Source: Methanococcoides seepicolus (GTDB lineage: Archaea; Halobacteriota; Methanosarcinia; Methanosarcinales; Methanosarcinaceae). From it: a stretch of 64,000 nucleotides of DNA. Positions 37,487 to 46,397 of this stretch are shown here, piece after piece. Each line of letters opens with the position of its first letter. Within the stretch, counting starts at the first letter, position 1. Below the pieces are notes generated by a model. The model was not told where the DNA came from and ran no database searches. It worked only from the letters and a program-made list of their open reading frames with translations. The position numbers were made by a program, and so were the translations under genes. The stretch spans positions 1-64,000 of the forward strand of contig NZ_JAGSOI010000006.1 in NCBI RefSeq assembly GCF_023684405.1, read 5' to 3'.

Positions 37487-40400
37487 ATGTATAAGATATA
37501 CAGTTCCATGGAAAAGACCGGTAATATATCTGTCAAAATGACTTCATCTAAAGTTGTGTCTGATGAAATATCAGAACCTGATAGCTGTAGTTCTTTCTCT
37601 TTTTCCGATGATCCTGGAAATTATTTCGAGGCTATAGTAGCATCTTTGAAAGAAGCTCTCATGATACTTGATCTGGATCTGAACCTGATATATGCGAATG
37701 ATTCATTCTACAAAATGTTCAATGTTAAACCTGCTGAACTCTTGGAAAATGATGCTGACATATTTGTTGATTTCAAGAAAAATTCACCTGAACTGTTTGA
37801 CAGGCTTAGCAGAGTTTGTAAAGAAGGTTTCTTACTTGAGGAATTTGGACTGACCTATCCTTTTAGCAATGCCGGTACAATGTCTGTGCTGATCAACAGG
37901 AGGCAGATCATATGCGATGGCGGCTGTGTTGCTCTCGTTACCTTTGAATATATTGACGAATTGAAAACCTCGGAAGAGGGAATTATCCAATACGAAGGTC
38001 AATATTCAACGTTGGTCGAAAAAGGTAATGAAGGGGTAATTGTTGTCCTTGACAATGAAATACGGTATACAAATGAGAAGTTTTGTGAACTGACAGGATC
38101 GTCAAAAGACAATATCATTGGTTCGCCTTTCCTTGATCATATTTCACTTGAATATCGCAGAATGGTCTCCAAAAAATACAATAAATGTCTTTCAAGCAAG
38201 AAGAATGACTCCAATATTTATGAAGCAAATATTATTTCGCTTACTGAAGGTGAGATCCCTGTGGAGATCACTACTTCTTACATTGAATACGAAGGACAGT
38301 CTGCGGTAATGCTGAACTTAAATGACATTAGGGAAAAAAGAAAAGCAGAGAAAGCTCTTGTTGATACTGAAAAGAACTTCAGGATAATCTTTGAAAAATC
38401 TCCCATAGGTATAGTTCGTTTTGACCGAAAAGGAATTATAACGAATTCAAATGAAGTATTCAATGAGATATTCGATCACTTACGGGATGTGATCACAGGC
38501 TATAATGTCCTCGATCTTTTTAGTGACAAAGATGTTCGTAGCGATATAAGTGATGTGATCTCGGGAAAGATAAGGAACTATGAGAATGATGTTCACCTAA
38601 TTGTAAATGATAATAGTTCTATCTTGCATGTCACTTTCAGTTCTTTGATCGTAGATGGATCATTGCAGGGTGGAATGGGTATATTTGAAGATGTCACCCT
38701 GAGGAAGATGGGTGAACATTCTCTCCAGCTAAACGAGTCTCGTCTTGAGATACTTCTTGAACTCAACCAGATGTCTGATGAATCCATTGAAGATATATTA
38801 TATTTCACTTTGGAGGCTGCTGCAAGACTCACTCAGAGCAATATCGGTTACCTTGTCAGTGTCCGTGAAGACAACTCTTTTGATATGGTCTTCCTCCTTT
38901 TAACAGACGAAAAGGGTCAATACGAACTGAGCAAGGACCTGGGTGATTATCCGTTTGACATTTCCAGCAGGGCTATCAAAGTGAGCTCAAGTGGGAAATA
39001 TTTGCTTTCAAATTACCCGAATGATCTTTTTGAAATGGAAAAAGACCATAATATGACCGGTACGATCACACGCCATTTTGATATTCCGGTCTCCAATGAA
39101 GAAGGTGAGCGATTCGTTCTGGGAGTTGGCAACAAAGATTCTCTTTATGATGATCTTGATACTCGTAACCTGGCACTATTGATCCAGGAAATAACAAAAC
39201 TGATCGAGCATAGGGAAGCTGATGAAGCTTTGCGTGTATCGGAAGAAAAGTACTCCAATCTCGTTAAGAACGGGAATGACGGCATTGTCATAATTCGTGA
39301 TGATGTGCTGGGATTTGTAAATTCAATGTTCTGTGAGATTGTTGGTTTTACTCCTCAAAAGGTGCATAACTCCAGTTTTTCTTCTTATCTGTCACCTGAA
39401 TATCGGCGAATGGTGACTAAGCAGTTCTCGAAGATAATGGAAAAACAGAAGAGCAGCTCTAATAAATTCGAGGTCAATCTGCTTGATCGTAAGGGTGAAA
39501 CTGTTCCTGTTGAGATAAGCCCTTCACGCATATATGATCAGGGCAAGCCTGCTGTAATGGCTATTATACGTGACATAACTGAACAGAAAAAGAAAGAACA
39601 GGAACTGCTTGATTCACTGGAAGTACAAAAGGTATTGCAAACGGTTATCAAAAGCAGTCCGGCAATTGTATTTTTCTGGAATGCGCAGTCGGGATGGCCA
39701 GTTGAATTCGTTTCTGAGAACATCGATACATTTGGATATTCTCCGTCGGATTTTCTTTCTGGCAAACTACAATACGGTGACATTATTCACCCTTCTGATG
39801 CGGAAAGGGTGCATAGCTATTTTGCCCGGAAATTTGCAGAAAATGCTTCTGAATATCGTCTCGAATACAGGATAATCACCAGTTCTGATGATGTTCGATG
39901 GGTTGTTGAGAGGTCCACTCCGCAGTATGATGAGGAAGGTGATCTTGTGCATATACAGGGTATCATCATAGATATCACTGAGCGTAAGAGGATCAATCAG
40001 TTCCTGAACATTGAATCCGAGGTCGGTAATTTCTTCACTCCTTCAGGGGACCTTCAGGAAACCTTTGACCAGCTTCTGGAATTTGCTTTACATATAGAAA
40101 GTATTGATTCTGGTAGTCTCTACCTGATAGACAAGAATAATGGCGGACTGAACCTTATATCCCACAAAGGACTTTCGGAAAATTTTGTAAAAACTAATTC
40201 TCATTACGCAGCAGATTCCATGCAGAGTCGATTTTTCATGATGGGTTATCCGCTTTATAAAATGTATTCCGAGATCTATCCTGTGACAAAGCGTGATAAC
40301 AGGGTAGATGAAGGGCTGCTGGCAACAGCTGTGATCCCGGTGAAGTATCAAGAGGAAGAAGTGGCTGTTCTTTTCCTTGCATCGCGTACTGAATATGAAA

Positions 40401-40837
40401 TGCCGTACAATATTCGTACATCGGTAGAAACAGTTGCTGAACAGATGGGTTCCATCATCGGTCGCATTGAAACGGAAGTAGATATGCAAAAGAACCAGAA
40501 CGACCTTAAATCACTTGTTGATGGCATTGAGGATCTGATCTTTGTTCTGGACAGTGAGGGTTGTGTACTCTACAGCAATGAGGCAGTCTCGAAAAAACTA
40601 GCTTACTCAAAAGAAGAGATCACTGGTATGAATTTCATAAAAATACATCCGCATAATAAGGTACTCGAAGCAGCAAGTCTCTTTGGGGATGCACTTGCAG
40701 ATAACAAGATCGAGTTCAGGTTACCTTTGGTTACAGGTACTGGCATGCTTATGTCTGTGGAAACAAGATTGCAAAAGGGTAAATGGAATCGTCAGGATGC
40801 GATCATTGCTATCTGTCGGGAGGTTGGCAAAAATTAA
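37487..40837 (+). CDS. multi-PAS/GAF sensor protein without a kinase domain
   Basis: The 1116 residues consist of sensory domains only. By pattern I see PAS (about 45-165), PAS (170-285), PAS (290-405), a GAF-type domain (420-590), PAS (595-715), PAS with PAC (720-835), a second GAF (845-990) and a last PAS (1005-1113). Two PAS units (about 170-285 and 595-715) are clearly duplicates of each other, both with YRRMV and the ITTSYIEYEGQ/ISPSRIYDQGK pattern. No signal peptide or membrane helix and, strikingly, no histidine-kinase H-box or ATPase domain: the protein ends right after the last PAS. It lies between the activase and mtaC1, which suggests a cytoplasmic redox or ligand sensor for methanol genes. 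The start is uncertain: ATG 37487 has GGGAG too close, and ATG 37508 is an alternative. Confidence 0.82.
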   Translation: MYKIYSSMEKTGNISVKMTSSKVVSDEISEPDSCSSFSFSDDPGNYFEAIVASLKEALMILDLDLNLIYANDSFYKMFNVKPAELLENDADIFVDFKKNSPELFDRLSRVCKEGFLLEEFGLTYPFSNAGTMSVLINRRQIICDGGCVALVTFEYIDELKTSEEGIIQYEGQYSTLVEKGNEGVIVVLDNEIRYTNEKFCELTGSSKDNIIGSPFLDHISLEYRRMVSKKYNKCLSSKKNDSNIYEANIISLTEGEIPVEITTSYIEYEGQSAVMLNLNDIREKRKAEKALVDTEKNFRIIFEKSPIGIVRFDRKGIITNSNEVFNEIFDHLRDVITGYNVLDLFSDKDVRSDISDVISGKIRNYENDVHLIVNDNSSILHVTFSSLIVDGSLQGGMGIFEDVTLRKMGEHSLQLNESRLEILLELNQMSDESIEDILYFTLEAAARLTQSNIGYLVSVREDNSFDMVFLLLTDEKGQYELSKDLGDYPFDISSRAIKVSSSGKYLLSNYPNDLFEMEKDHNMTGTITRHFDIPVSNEEGERFVLGVGNKDSLYDDLDTRNLALLIQEITKLIEHREADEALRVSEEKYSNLVKNGNDGIVIIRDDVLGFVNSMFCEIVGFTPQKVHNSSFSSYLSPEYRRMVTKQFSKIMEKQKSSSNKFEVNLLDRKGETVPVEISPSRIYDQGKPAVMAIIRDITEQKKKEQELLDSLEVQKVLQTVIKSSPAIVFFWNAQSGWPVEFVSENIDTFGYSPSDFLSGKLQYGDIIHPSDAERVHSYFARKFAENASEYRLEYRIITSSDDVRWVVERSTPQYDEEGDLVHIQGIIIDITERKRINQFLNIESEVGNFFTPSGDLQETFDQLLEFALHIESIDSGSLYLIDKNNGGLNLISHKGLSENFVKTNSHYAADSMQSRFFMMGYPLYKMYSEIYPVTKRDNRVDEGLLATAVIPVKYQEEEVAVLFLASRTEYEMPYNIRTSVETVAEQMGSIIGRIETEVDMQKNQNDLKSLVDGIEDLIFVLDSEGCVLYSNEAVSKKLAYSKEEITGMNFIKIHPHNKVLEAASLFGDALADNKIEFRLPLVTGTGMLMSVETRLQKGKWNRQDAIIAICREVGKN

Positions 40838-40957
40838 AGGGACCTTTATGTTTTGTCTGCCTGGCAAACAATGTTCTTATCACATGTTTGCATTTATCTT
40901 ATCACATCAGTATAGTTGTAGGCATTTATATTAATTATTTTAATGGAGGGCTAAATT

Positions 40958-41722
40958 GTGATCGATATTAATCCTCAACGCATATTAGTACGATATAATG
41001 TAAAAGTGGAAAAAGAAATGACTCCTGAAGAGGTGGCCGAGAAATTATTCCCTGTGGAAGAAAATATACGGGAGGTCGCAAAGGCTATCTTTGAAGGAGA
41101 TGAAGACGAGGTTGTGGAAAGTATCCAGAATGCGATCAATAATGGACTGGACCCACTGAACCTTATTAACAATGCACTGATGGTGGGTATGGAAATAGTC
41201 TCCACTCTTTATGATGACGGTGTTCTCTACCTTCCAGATGTCATAATTTCAGCGCAGGCAATGATGGAAGGTATCGAATATTGTAAAGAACATTTCGGTC
41301 AGGACCATGAATACAAGGGTAAGATCGTTTCCTATGTTGTGGAAGGGGACATCCATGATATTGGTAAGAAGATCGTGACCGTTCTTCTCAGGGCGAAGGG
41401 GTATGAAGTTGTAGACCTTGGAAAGGATGTCTGTGTGGAAGAGGTCATTGCGGCTGTCAAAAAGGAAAAACCCATTATGCTTACGGGAACGTCGTTAATG
41501 ACGACAACTATGATTGGTTTCAAGGATGTGAATTCCCGTTTGCTTGAAAGTGATATCAATGTACCTGTTGTGTGTGGTGGAGGTGCGGTAACACAGGATT
41601 TTGTATCCCAGTATGAACTTGGTCTTTATTGTGAAGAGGCTGCTGACGTACCAAAGATCGCAGATGCTATCATCAACGGCTTGAATATTAGCCAGCTCAG
41701 GAAGGAGTTCCATAAACACTGA
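40958..41722 (+). CDS. mtaC: methanol corrinoid protein MtaC, copy 1
   Basis: MtaC carries the cobalamin that accepts the methyl group of methanol from MtaB and hands it to MtaA. The N-terminal helical cap is followed by a B12-binding Rossmann domain. EGDIHDIGKKIV near residue 130 holds the His that ligates cobalt, and TGTSLMTTTM and CGGGAVTQDF line the nucleotide tail. It starts with GTG at 40958 after GGAGGGC, with ILVRYNVK aligning to copy 2. The two copies share roughly 55-60% of residues. mtaB1 begins 12 bases downstream after a GAGGAGG site. Upstream, CTTATCACAT occurs twice at about 40876 and 40898, a possible operator. Confidence 0.95.
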   Translation: MIDINPQRILVRYNVKVEKEMTPEEVAEKLFPVEENIREVAKAIFEGDEDEVVESIQNAINNGLDPLNLINNALMVGMEIVSTLYDDGVLYLPDVIISAQAMMEGIEYCKEHFGQDHEYKGKIVSYVVEGDIHDIGKKIVTVLLRAKGYEVVDLGKDVCVEEVIAAVKKEKPIMLTGTSLMTTTMIGFKDVNSRLLESDINVPVVCGGGAVTQDFVSQYELGLYCEEAADVPKIADAIINGLNISQLRKEFHKH

Positions 41723-41734
41723 GGAGGAATAGGT

Positions 41735-43117
41735 TTGAGTTTAAAACGTTATAATAAAATGGCTTATGATGACCTTGAAGATATGGTCTTTGGACATTCT
41801 ATCTATCCTGTTAAGACAGGTTTTGATCTGGAGATCGGGGCAGGATATACTTCAGCGGAAGTCAACTATGCACCAAGACCAGCAGCGGGTGAGTCTAAAG
41901 AGAAACTTATTGCAGAATACCAGAAGATCACAACGGATGTCCTGCAACGAATGGTACAGGTTGGTTTCCCTTCGGTGGTGCTTGAAACGGAACATGTGCA
42001 ACAAATGACCGTCAATCCGTCATGGGGTGCAGAGATAGCACATGAACAGAAGACCATTATGGAAGAGTTTTATGATGAATATGGCATCAAATGTGCATTG
42101 CGCCATACGCCTGCTGATATTCGAGGTGGAAAAGAATCCCTCGATCTTAGAGGCGATTCTTATGGTATGTTGCTGGAATCTTTTGAAGAGGTTGCTTCCA
42201 ATGGAGCTGACATGCTTTCCATTGAATCACTTGGTGGTAAGAGCGTCTTTGATTCATCAATATTAAGGAACGATATCTCAGGAGTGCTTTTTTCAATAGG
42301 TATCCTCGGCACTCTTGATGTGGAGTTCATATGGGAAGATATTAGCAAAATAGCAAAGAAACATGATGTTGTGGCTGCTGGAGATACTGATTGTTCTCAG
42401 GCTAATACTGCAATGTTCATTGCAGGTGGTCTACTTGACAGAAAACTTGCCCACACGCTTGCTGTTGTGACAAGAGCGGTTTCAGCACCGCGTTCACTTG
42501 CTGCCTATGAAGCAGGAGCTGTCGGTCCCGGTAAAGATTGTGGATATGAAAACACTATAATCAAGGCTATCGCTGGTGTCCCTATCTCACAGGAAGGAAA
42601 GGGATCAACTTGTGCTCACTCTGATCTCATGGGTAATCTCGCTATGCAATGTTGTGATCTCTGGTCCAATGAATCTGTGGAGTACCGTGGTGAGTTCGGT
42701 GGTACAAGCGTTCAATGTTGGGGGGAGACTCTATCTTATGATTGTTCCATGATGAATACGGCAATAGAGGCTGGATATGCGAAGGTCTTCAGGGATGTTT
42801 TCATGGTCTCAGATAGATATAGGGATTCTCAGGCATTCATACTTGCATTCGATAATGCTTATAGGATAGGTGAATCGATCGTAAAGGATGGTAATGATAT
42901 TTATCTACGTGCTAAGAATGCTGCGATCGAGGCATGTAACATCGTTGATGAAGGTTCTCGTGGACAGCTTGAACTTTCGCGCTTTGAGAAAGCATCTCTT
43001 GCAAAGGCGATCAAGTCCCTTCATTCACTTACTGATGAAAAGGATGTTTTCATTGAAGAGAATATGGACAAATTTTCAACTATGGAGAACTTCATACCTA
43101 AAAATTACGGTTACTGA
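41735..43117 (+). CDS. mtaB: methanol:corrinoid methyltransferase MtaB, copy 1
   Basis: MtaB activates methanol at a zinc site and transfers its methyl to Co(I) on MtaC. The zinc ligands of the characterised enzyme are a Glu and two Cys; these correspond to the Glu in LSIESLGGKSVF, the Cys in AAGDTDCSQAN and the Cys in GPGKDCGYEN. The start is a TTG at 41735 after GAGGAGG; this is supported by the alignment of its first residues (MSLKRYNKMAYD) with the ATG-started copy 2 (MAINRYTKMAYD). At 460 residues it is full length. Codons end more often in A or T than in copy 2, which hints at lower expression. Confidence 0.95.
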   Translation: MSLKRYNKMAYDDLEDMVFGHSIYPVKTGFDLEIGAGYTSAEVNYAPRPAAGESKEKLIAEYQKITTDVLQRMVQVGFPSVVLETEHVQQMTVNPSWGAEIAHEQKTIMEEFYDEYGIKCALRHTPADIRGGKESLDLRGDSYGMLLESFEEVASNGADMLSIESLGGKSVFDSSILRNDISGVLFSIGILGTLDVEFIWEDISKIAKKHDVVAAGDTDCSQANTAMFIAGGLLDRKLAHTLAVVTRAVSAPRSLAAYEAGAVGPGKDCGYENTIIKAIAGVPISQEGKGSTCAHSDLMGNLAMQCCDLWSNESVEYRGEFGGTSVQCWGETLSYDCSMMNTAIEAGYAKVFRDVFMVSDRYRDSQAFILAFDNAYRIGESIVKDGNDIYLRAKNAAIEACNIVDEGSRGQLELSRFEKASLAKAIKSLHSLTDEKDVFIEENMDKFSTMENFIPKNYGY

Positions 43118-43764
43118 AGTTTTCATTTTTATCTTTCATATCTTCATATTACGGCCCATTTTCTCTTTTTCTTTTCGTTACGATTGTCGTGCAATGAATT
43201 TTTCAGTCATCTACTCTCATTTTCTAGATTGGATCTTTGATGCCTCAATATGTAGTATTTAACTGTTTTGTATTATTCGAAGAAATATGAATTAATAATT
43301 ATATATAATATTTAGTTAATACTTTGTGCATATACATATTATTGTTTAATTTTGTTGATATAATAAAATGATCTTGAATTGTTATTTCCAGTTAATCCTT
43401 TTATTGATATCGTTTTCTTTTCATTTGACCAAAACTACACAATGATATTTAATATTTATAAATTTCTACTATAAAGTGTATATATTTCTATAAAATCAAT
43501 AGATATGTTTAAAAATAAGCATCAATAGCCTTTATTTATTAATATTAGTATCGATTAAAGATTTCCATTTTACAAATGGTTTATATATTAGTTATTTTTA
43601 AAGCTAACTTAATTATATTATATAAACGTATTTACTAAATTTATTTTGTTTGTTTTCGATATTGTTAATTTTATTATGTATTTTCGACATCAAGAAAGCT
43701 TATTTTTTCTCTATTTCACCTTTGCACTTTTTTTTAATCAAATCGTAATACATATATATAAAAT

Positions 43765-43790
43765 CATTTGAAAACAAATGTTTATATATT
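43765..43790 (+). promoter_or_regulatory. mtaC2 promoter: inverted repeat next to the TATA box
   Basis: CATTTG (43765-43770) and CAAATG (43775-43780) are an inverted repeat around AAAA, directly followed by the TATA box TTTATATAT (43781-43789). The 12 bases ATGTTTATATAT at 43778-43789 are identical to the mtaA promoter block. A start site near 43810-43815 is expected. Confidence 0.65.
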
Positions 43791-43808
43791 GGTATGAGAG
43801 ACGTTTGA

Positions 43809-43869
43809 ATAGGTTTTCAGAACGAAATCCTATGATTGGATCGAGGGTGGTATTCTTCCCAAGAAGAAT
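43809..43869 (+). promoter_or_regulatory. two hairpins in the mtaC2 leader
   Basis: The first stem pairs 43809-43818 with 43824-43833 (one T-T mismatch, AGAAC loop). The second pairs ATTCTTC (43852-43858) with GAAGAAT (43863-43869) around CCAA. The leader then runs through an A-rich stretch to GGAAGT before the mtaC2 ATG. Such structures may stabilise the message or tune translation. Confidence 0.5.
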
Positions 43870-43909
43870 GGCACTTCATTTATTATTAAAAAAACAAAGG
43901 AAGTAAAAC

Positions 43910-44680
43910 ATGACCAGTTTGGATATAGACCCCAGTGATATTCTGGTAAGATATAATGTGAAATTGGAGAAGGCAATGACGCCTAAAGACGCTGCAGCTG
44001 AACTTTATCCTAAGGATGAGTTATACAGACAAATTGCAGTAGCAATCTTTGACGGTGAGGAAGACGACGTTATCGAAGGTCTCGAAAAGGCCATCGCAGC
44101 AGGAAAGAACCCAATTGCTCTGATCGACGATGCTCTAATGGTTGGCATGAAAGTAGTTACTGATCTGTATGATCAGGGAACGATCTTCCTGCCAAACGTA
44201 ATGATGTCCGCAGATGCAATGCTCGACGGTATCGAGTTCTGTAAGTCACAGTCCGATGAAGCACCTGTTTCAAAGGGCAAGGTTGTCTGCCATGTTGCAG
44301 AAGGAGATGTTCACGACATCGGTAAGACAATAGTTGCTGCACTTCTCAGAGCAAACGGATATGAGGTAGTTGACCTTGGCCGTGATGTTCCTGTGGATGA
44401 AGTCATTGAAGCTGTCAAGGCAGAGAAACCTCTCATGCTTACAGGTACTGCACTGATGACCACAACAATGTATGCTTTCAAAGCAGTCAACGACAGGTTA
44501 CTTGAAGCAAGTCTTAATGTTCCATTCGCCTGTGGTGGTGGAGCTGTAAACCAGGACTTCGTATCTACCTATGATTTGGGTATTTATGGCGAAGAAGCTG
44601 CTGACGCACCTAAGATCGCTGACAAGATCCTTGCAGGATCTAGCATTAGTGCACTGAAAGAGGAATTCCACAAACACTGA
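43910..44680 (+). CDS. mtaC: methanol corrinoid protein MtaC, copy 2
   Basis: This is the second corrinoid carrier, with the same build as copy 1: a helical cap, then the B12 domain with the cobalt-binding His in AEGDVHDIGKTIV near residue 135, and TGTALMTTTMY. It starts with ATG at 43910 after AAGGAAGT. Codons such as AAC, ATC and CTT dominate, as in strongly expressed genes of methanogens, which suggests that this pair supplies most of the enzyme. mtaB2 follows after 13 bases with its own AGAGGTGA site, so the two form an operon behind the strong TATA promoter. Confidence 0.96.
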   Translation: MTSLDIDPSDILVRYNVKLEKAMTPKDAAAELYPKDELYRQIAVAIFDGEEDDVIEGLEKAIAAGKNPIALIDDALMVGMKVVTDLYDQGTIFLPNVMMSADAMLDGIEFCKSQSDEAPVSKGKVVCHVAEGDVHDIGKTIVAALLRANGYEVVDLGRDVPVDEVIEAVKAEKPLMLTGTALMTTTMYAFKAVNDRLLEASLNVPFACGGGAVNQDFVSTYDLGIYGEEAADAPKIADKILAGSSISALKEEFHKH

Positions 44681-44693
44681 AGAGGTGAGAAAA

Positions 44694-46079
44694 ATGGCAA
44701 TCAACAGATATACAAAAATGGCATATGATAGTGCAGATGACATGATCTTTGGTAAGTGTAAGCACCCTGTAAAAACAGGACTTGGACTCGAGATCGGTGG
44801 CGGATACACTACACCTGAAATTAACTATGCACCAAGGCCTGAAGCCGGTGCATCAAAAGAGAAGCTCGTCAAAGAATACCAGAGGATAACCACAGATATC
44901 ATGAACCGTATGGTCCAGGTAGGTTTCCCTGCTGTTGTCCTTGAGACAGAACACGTCGAGCAGATGACCAACAACCCAACATGGGGAGGAGAGGTCGCAC
45001 ACGCACAGAAGACCATCATGGAAGAGTTCCACGATGAATACGGCATCAAATGCGCATTAAGACACACCCCAGGTGATATCCGTGAAGACCGTGATTACCT
45101 TGATCTTAGAGGTGACAAGTTCACAGTTCTTATGGAATCATTCGAAGAAATTGCAGCAAATGGAGCTGACATGCTTTCCCTTGAGTCAATGGGCGGTAAG
45201 GAAGTATTCGACTATTCGATCCTAAGAAATGATGTACCTGGTATGCTTTATGCAATTGGCTGCCTTGGAACCATGGATATGGATTTCATCTGGCAGGAGA
45301 TCAGCTCTGTTGCAAAGAAGCACGGAGTAGTCTCCGCAGGTGACACTGACTGTTCCGAAGCAAACACTGCAATGTTCATTGGTGGCGGTCTTCTTGACAA
45401 GAACCTTGCACACACCCTTGCTATCATCGCAAGAGCTATCTCTGCACCAAGATCACTTGCAGCATATGAAGCAGGTGCTGTAGGGCCCGGTAAAGACTGT
45501 GGATATGAAAACACTATCATAAAAGCGATATCCGGTGTACCTATCTCACAAGAAGGTAAGACCTCCACATGTGCACACTCTGATGTCATGGGTAACGTTG
45601 TCATGCAGTGCTGTGACCTCTGGTCCAACGAATCGGTTGAATACCATGCTGAATTCGGTGGTACATCTGTCCAGTGCTGGGGAGAATCCCTTGCGTATGA
45701 CTGTGCTTTGATGAACACAGCAACTGCAACAGGTCAGGAAAAGACTCTCAGGGACCTCTTTATGCTTTCTGACAAGTACAGGGACCCACAGGGCTATGTT
45801 CTTGCATATGACAACGCATACCGCGTGGGTGAAGCTATTGTCAAGGACGGTAATGACATTTACCTCCGTGCAAAGAACGCTGCACTCAAGTCAGTAGAGA
45901 TCATGGAAGAAGGAATAGCTGGCAAGCTCGAAATGACCAAGTTCGAAAAGGGCGCCCTTGCAGACGCAAAAGCTGCACTTATGGCACTCACAGACGACCA
46001 GGATACTTTCATGAGCGATTGCATGACCAAGTACAAGGAAGAAGTTAAGGTCTTCCTGCCAGAGAACTACGGTCTCTAA
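44694..46079 (+). CDS. mtaB: methanol:corrinoid methyltransferase MtaB, copy 2
   Basis: The product is a full-length MtaB (461 residues from ATG 44694) and is about three quarters identical to copy 1. The predicted zinc ligands are the Glu in LSLESMGGKEVF, the Cys in AGDTDCSEAN and the Cys in GPGKDCGYEN. It splits the C-O bond of methanol and methylates the Co(I) of MtaC2. I prefer ATG 44694 over the in-frame GTG at 44685, because the GTG lies inside the AGAGGTGA ribosome binding site. The gene ends 32 bases before a strong hairpin. Confidence 0.96.
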   Translation: MAINRYTKMAYDSADDMIFGKCKHPVKTGLGLEIGGGYTTPEINYAPRPEAGASKEKLVKEYQRITTDIMNRMVQVGFPAVVLETEHVEQMTNNPTWGGEVAHAQKTIMEEFHDEYGIKCALRHTPGDIREDRDYLDLRGDKFTVLMESFEEIAANGADMLSLESMGGKEVFDYSILRNDVPGMLYAIGCLGTMDMDFIWQEISSVAKKHGVVSAGDTDCSEANTAMFIGGGLLDKNLAHTLAIIARAISAPRSLAAYEAGAVGPGKDCGYENTIIKAISGVPISQEGKTSTCAHSDVMGNVVMQCCDLWSNESVEYHAEFGGTSVQCWGESLAYDCALMNTATATGQEKTLRDLFMLSDKYRDPQGYVLAYDNAYRVGEAIVKDGNDIYLRAKNAALKSVEIMEEGIAGKLEMTKFEKGALADAKAALMALTDDQDTFMSDCMTKYKEEVKVFLPENYGL

Positions 46080-46111
46080 GCATTTAGCATCGAAGTCTCC
46101 AAACGTGGACT

Positions 46112-46136
46112 GTAGCCCCGTATTGCTCGGGGCTAC
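46112..46136 (+). terminator. hairpin at the 3' end of the mtaC2B2 operon
   Basis: GTAGCCCCG (46112-46120) and CGGGGCTAC (46128-46136) form a perfect nine-base GC-rich stem with a TATTGCT loop. No T-run follows directly, so it may act as a 3' stabiliser or processing end as much as a terminator. Confidence 0.7.
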
Positions 46137-46397
46137 TCCCATCACCTTGAAAAATGTGTATTGCACGATATTTTCAATTTGACCTTATAATCACAAACAT
46201 TTTCTTCTAAAACATAATACGGGAGGTGATATTCAGAAATTTAAAACCCCTTTACTCCTTTATGTCTTTTTGATATTTATTAATGGGTGCAGTTTTGCCC
46301 AGAATCACATTTAACAATCATTTGTATATGTCGAGTTATAATATTATTTATTGTATTTCATAAAATTTATTAATCGAACTAACGGAAGTGATCATAT

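Larger units (their letters stand above)
43118..43909 (+). other. long AT-rich region between the two mtaCB pairs
   Basis: Almost 800 bases without a gene. The part at 43260-43760 is extremely AT-rich. The mtaC2 promoter follows at 43765-43790 and a leader of about 100 bases with two hairpins. The arrangement parallels the region before mtaA. Confidence 0.6.
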
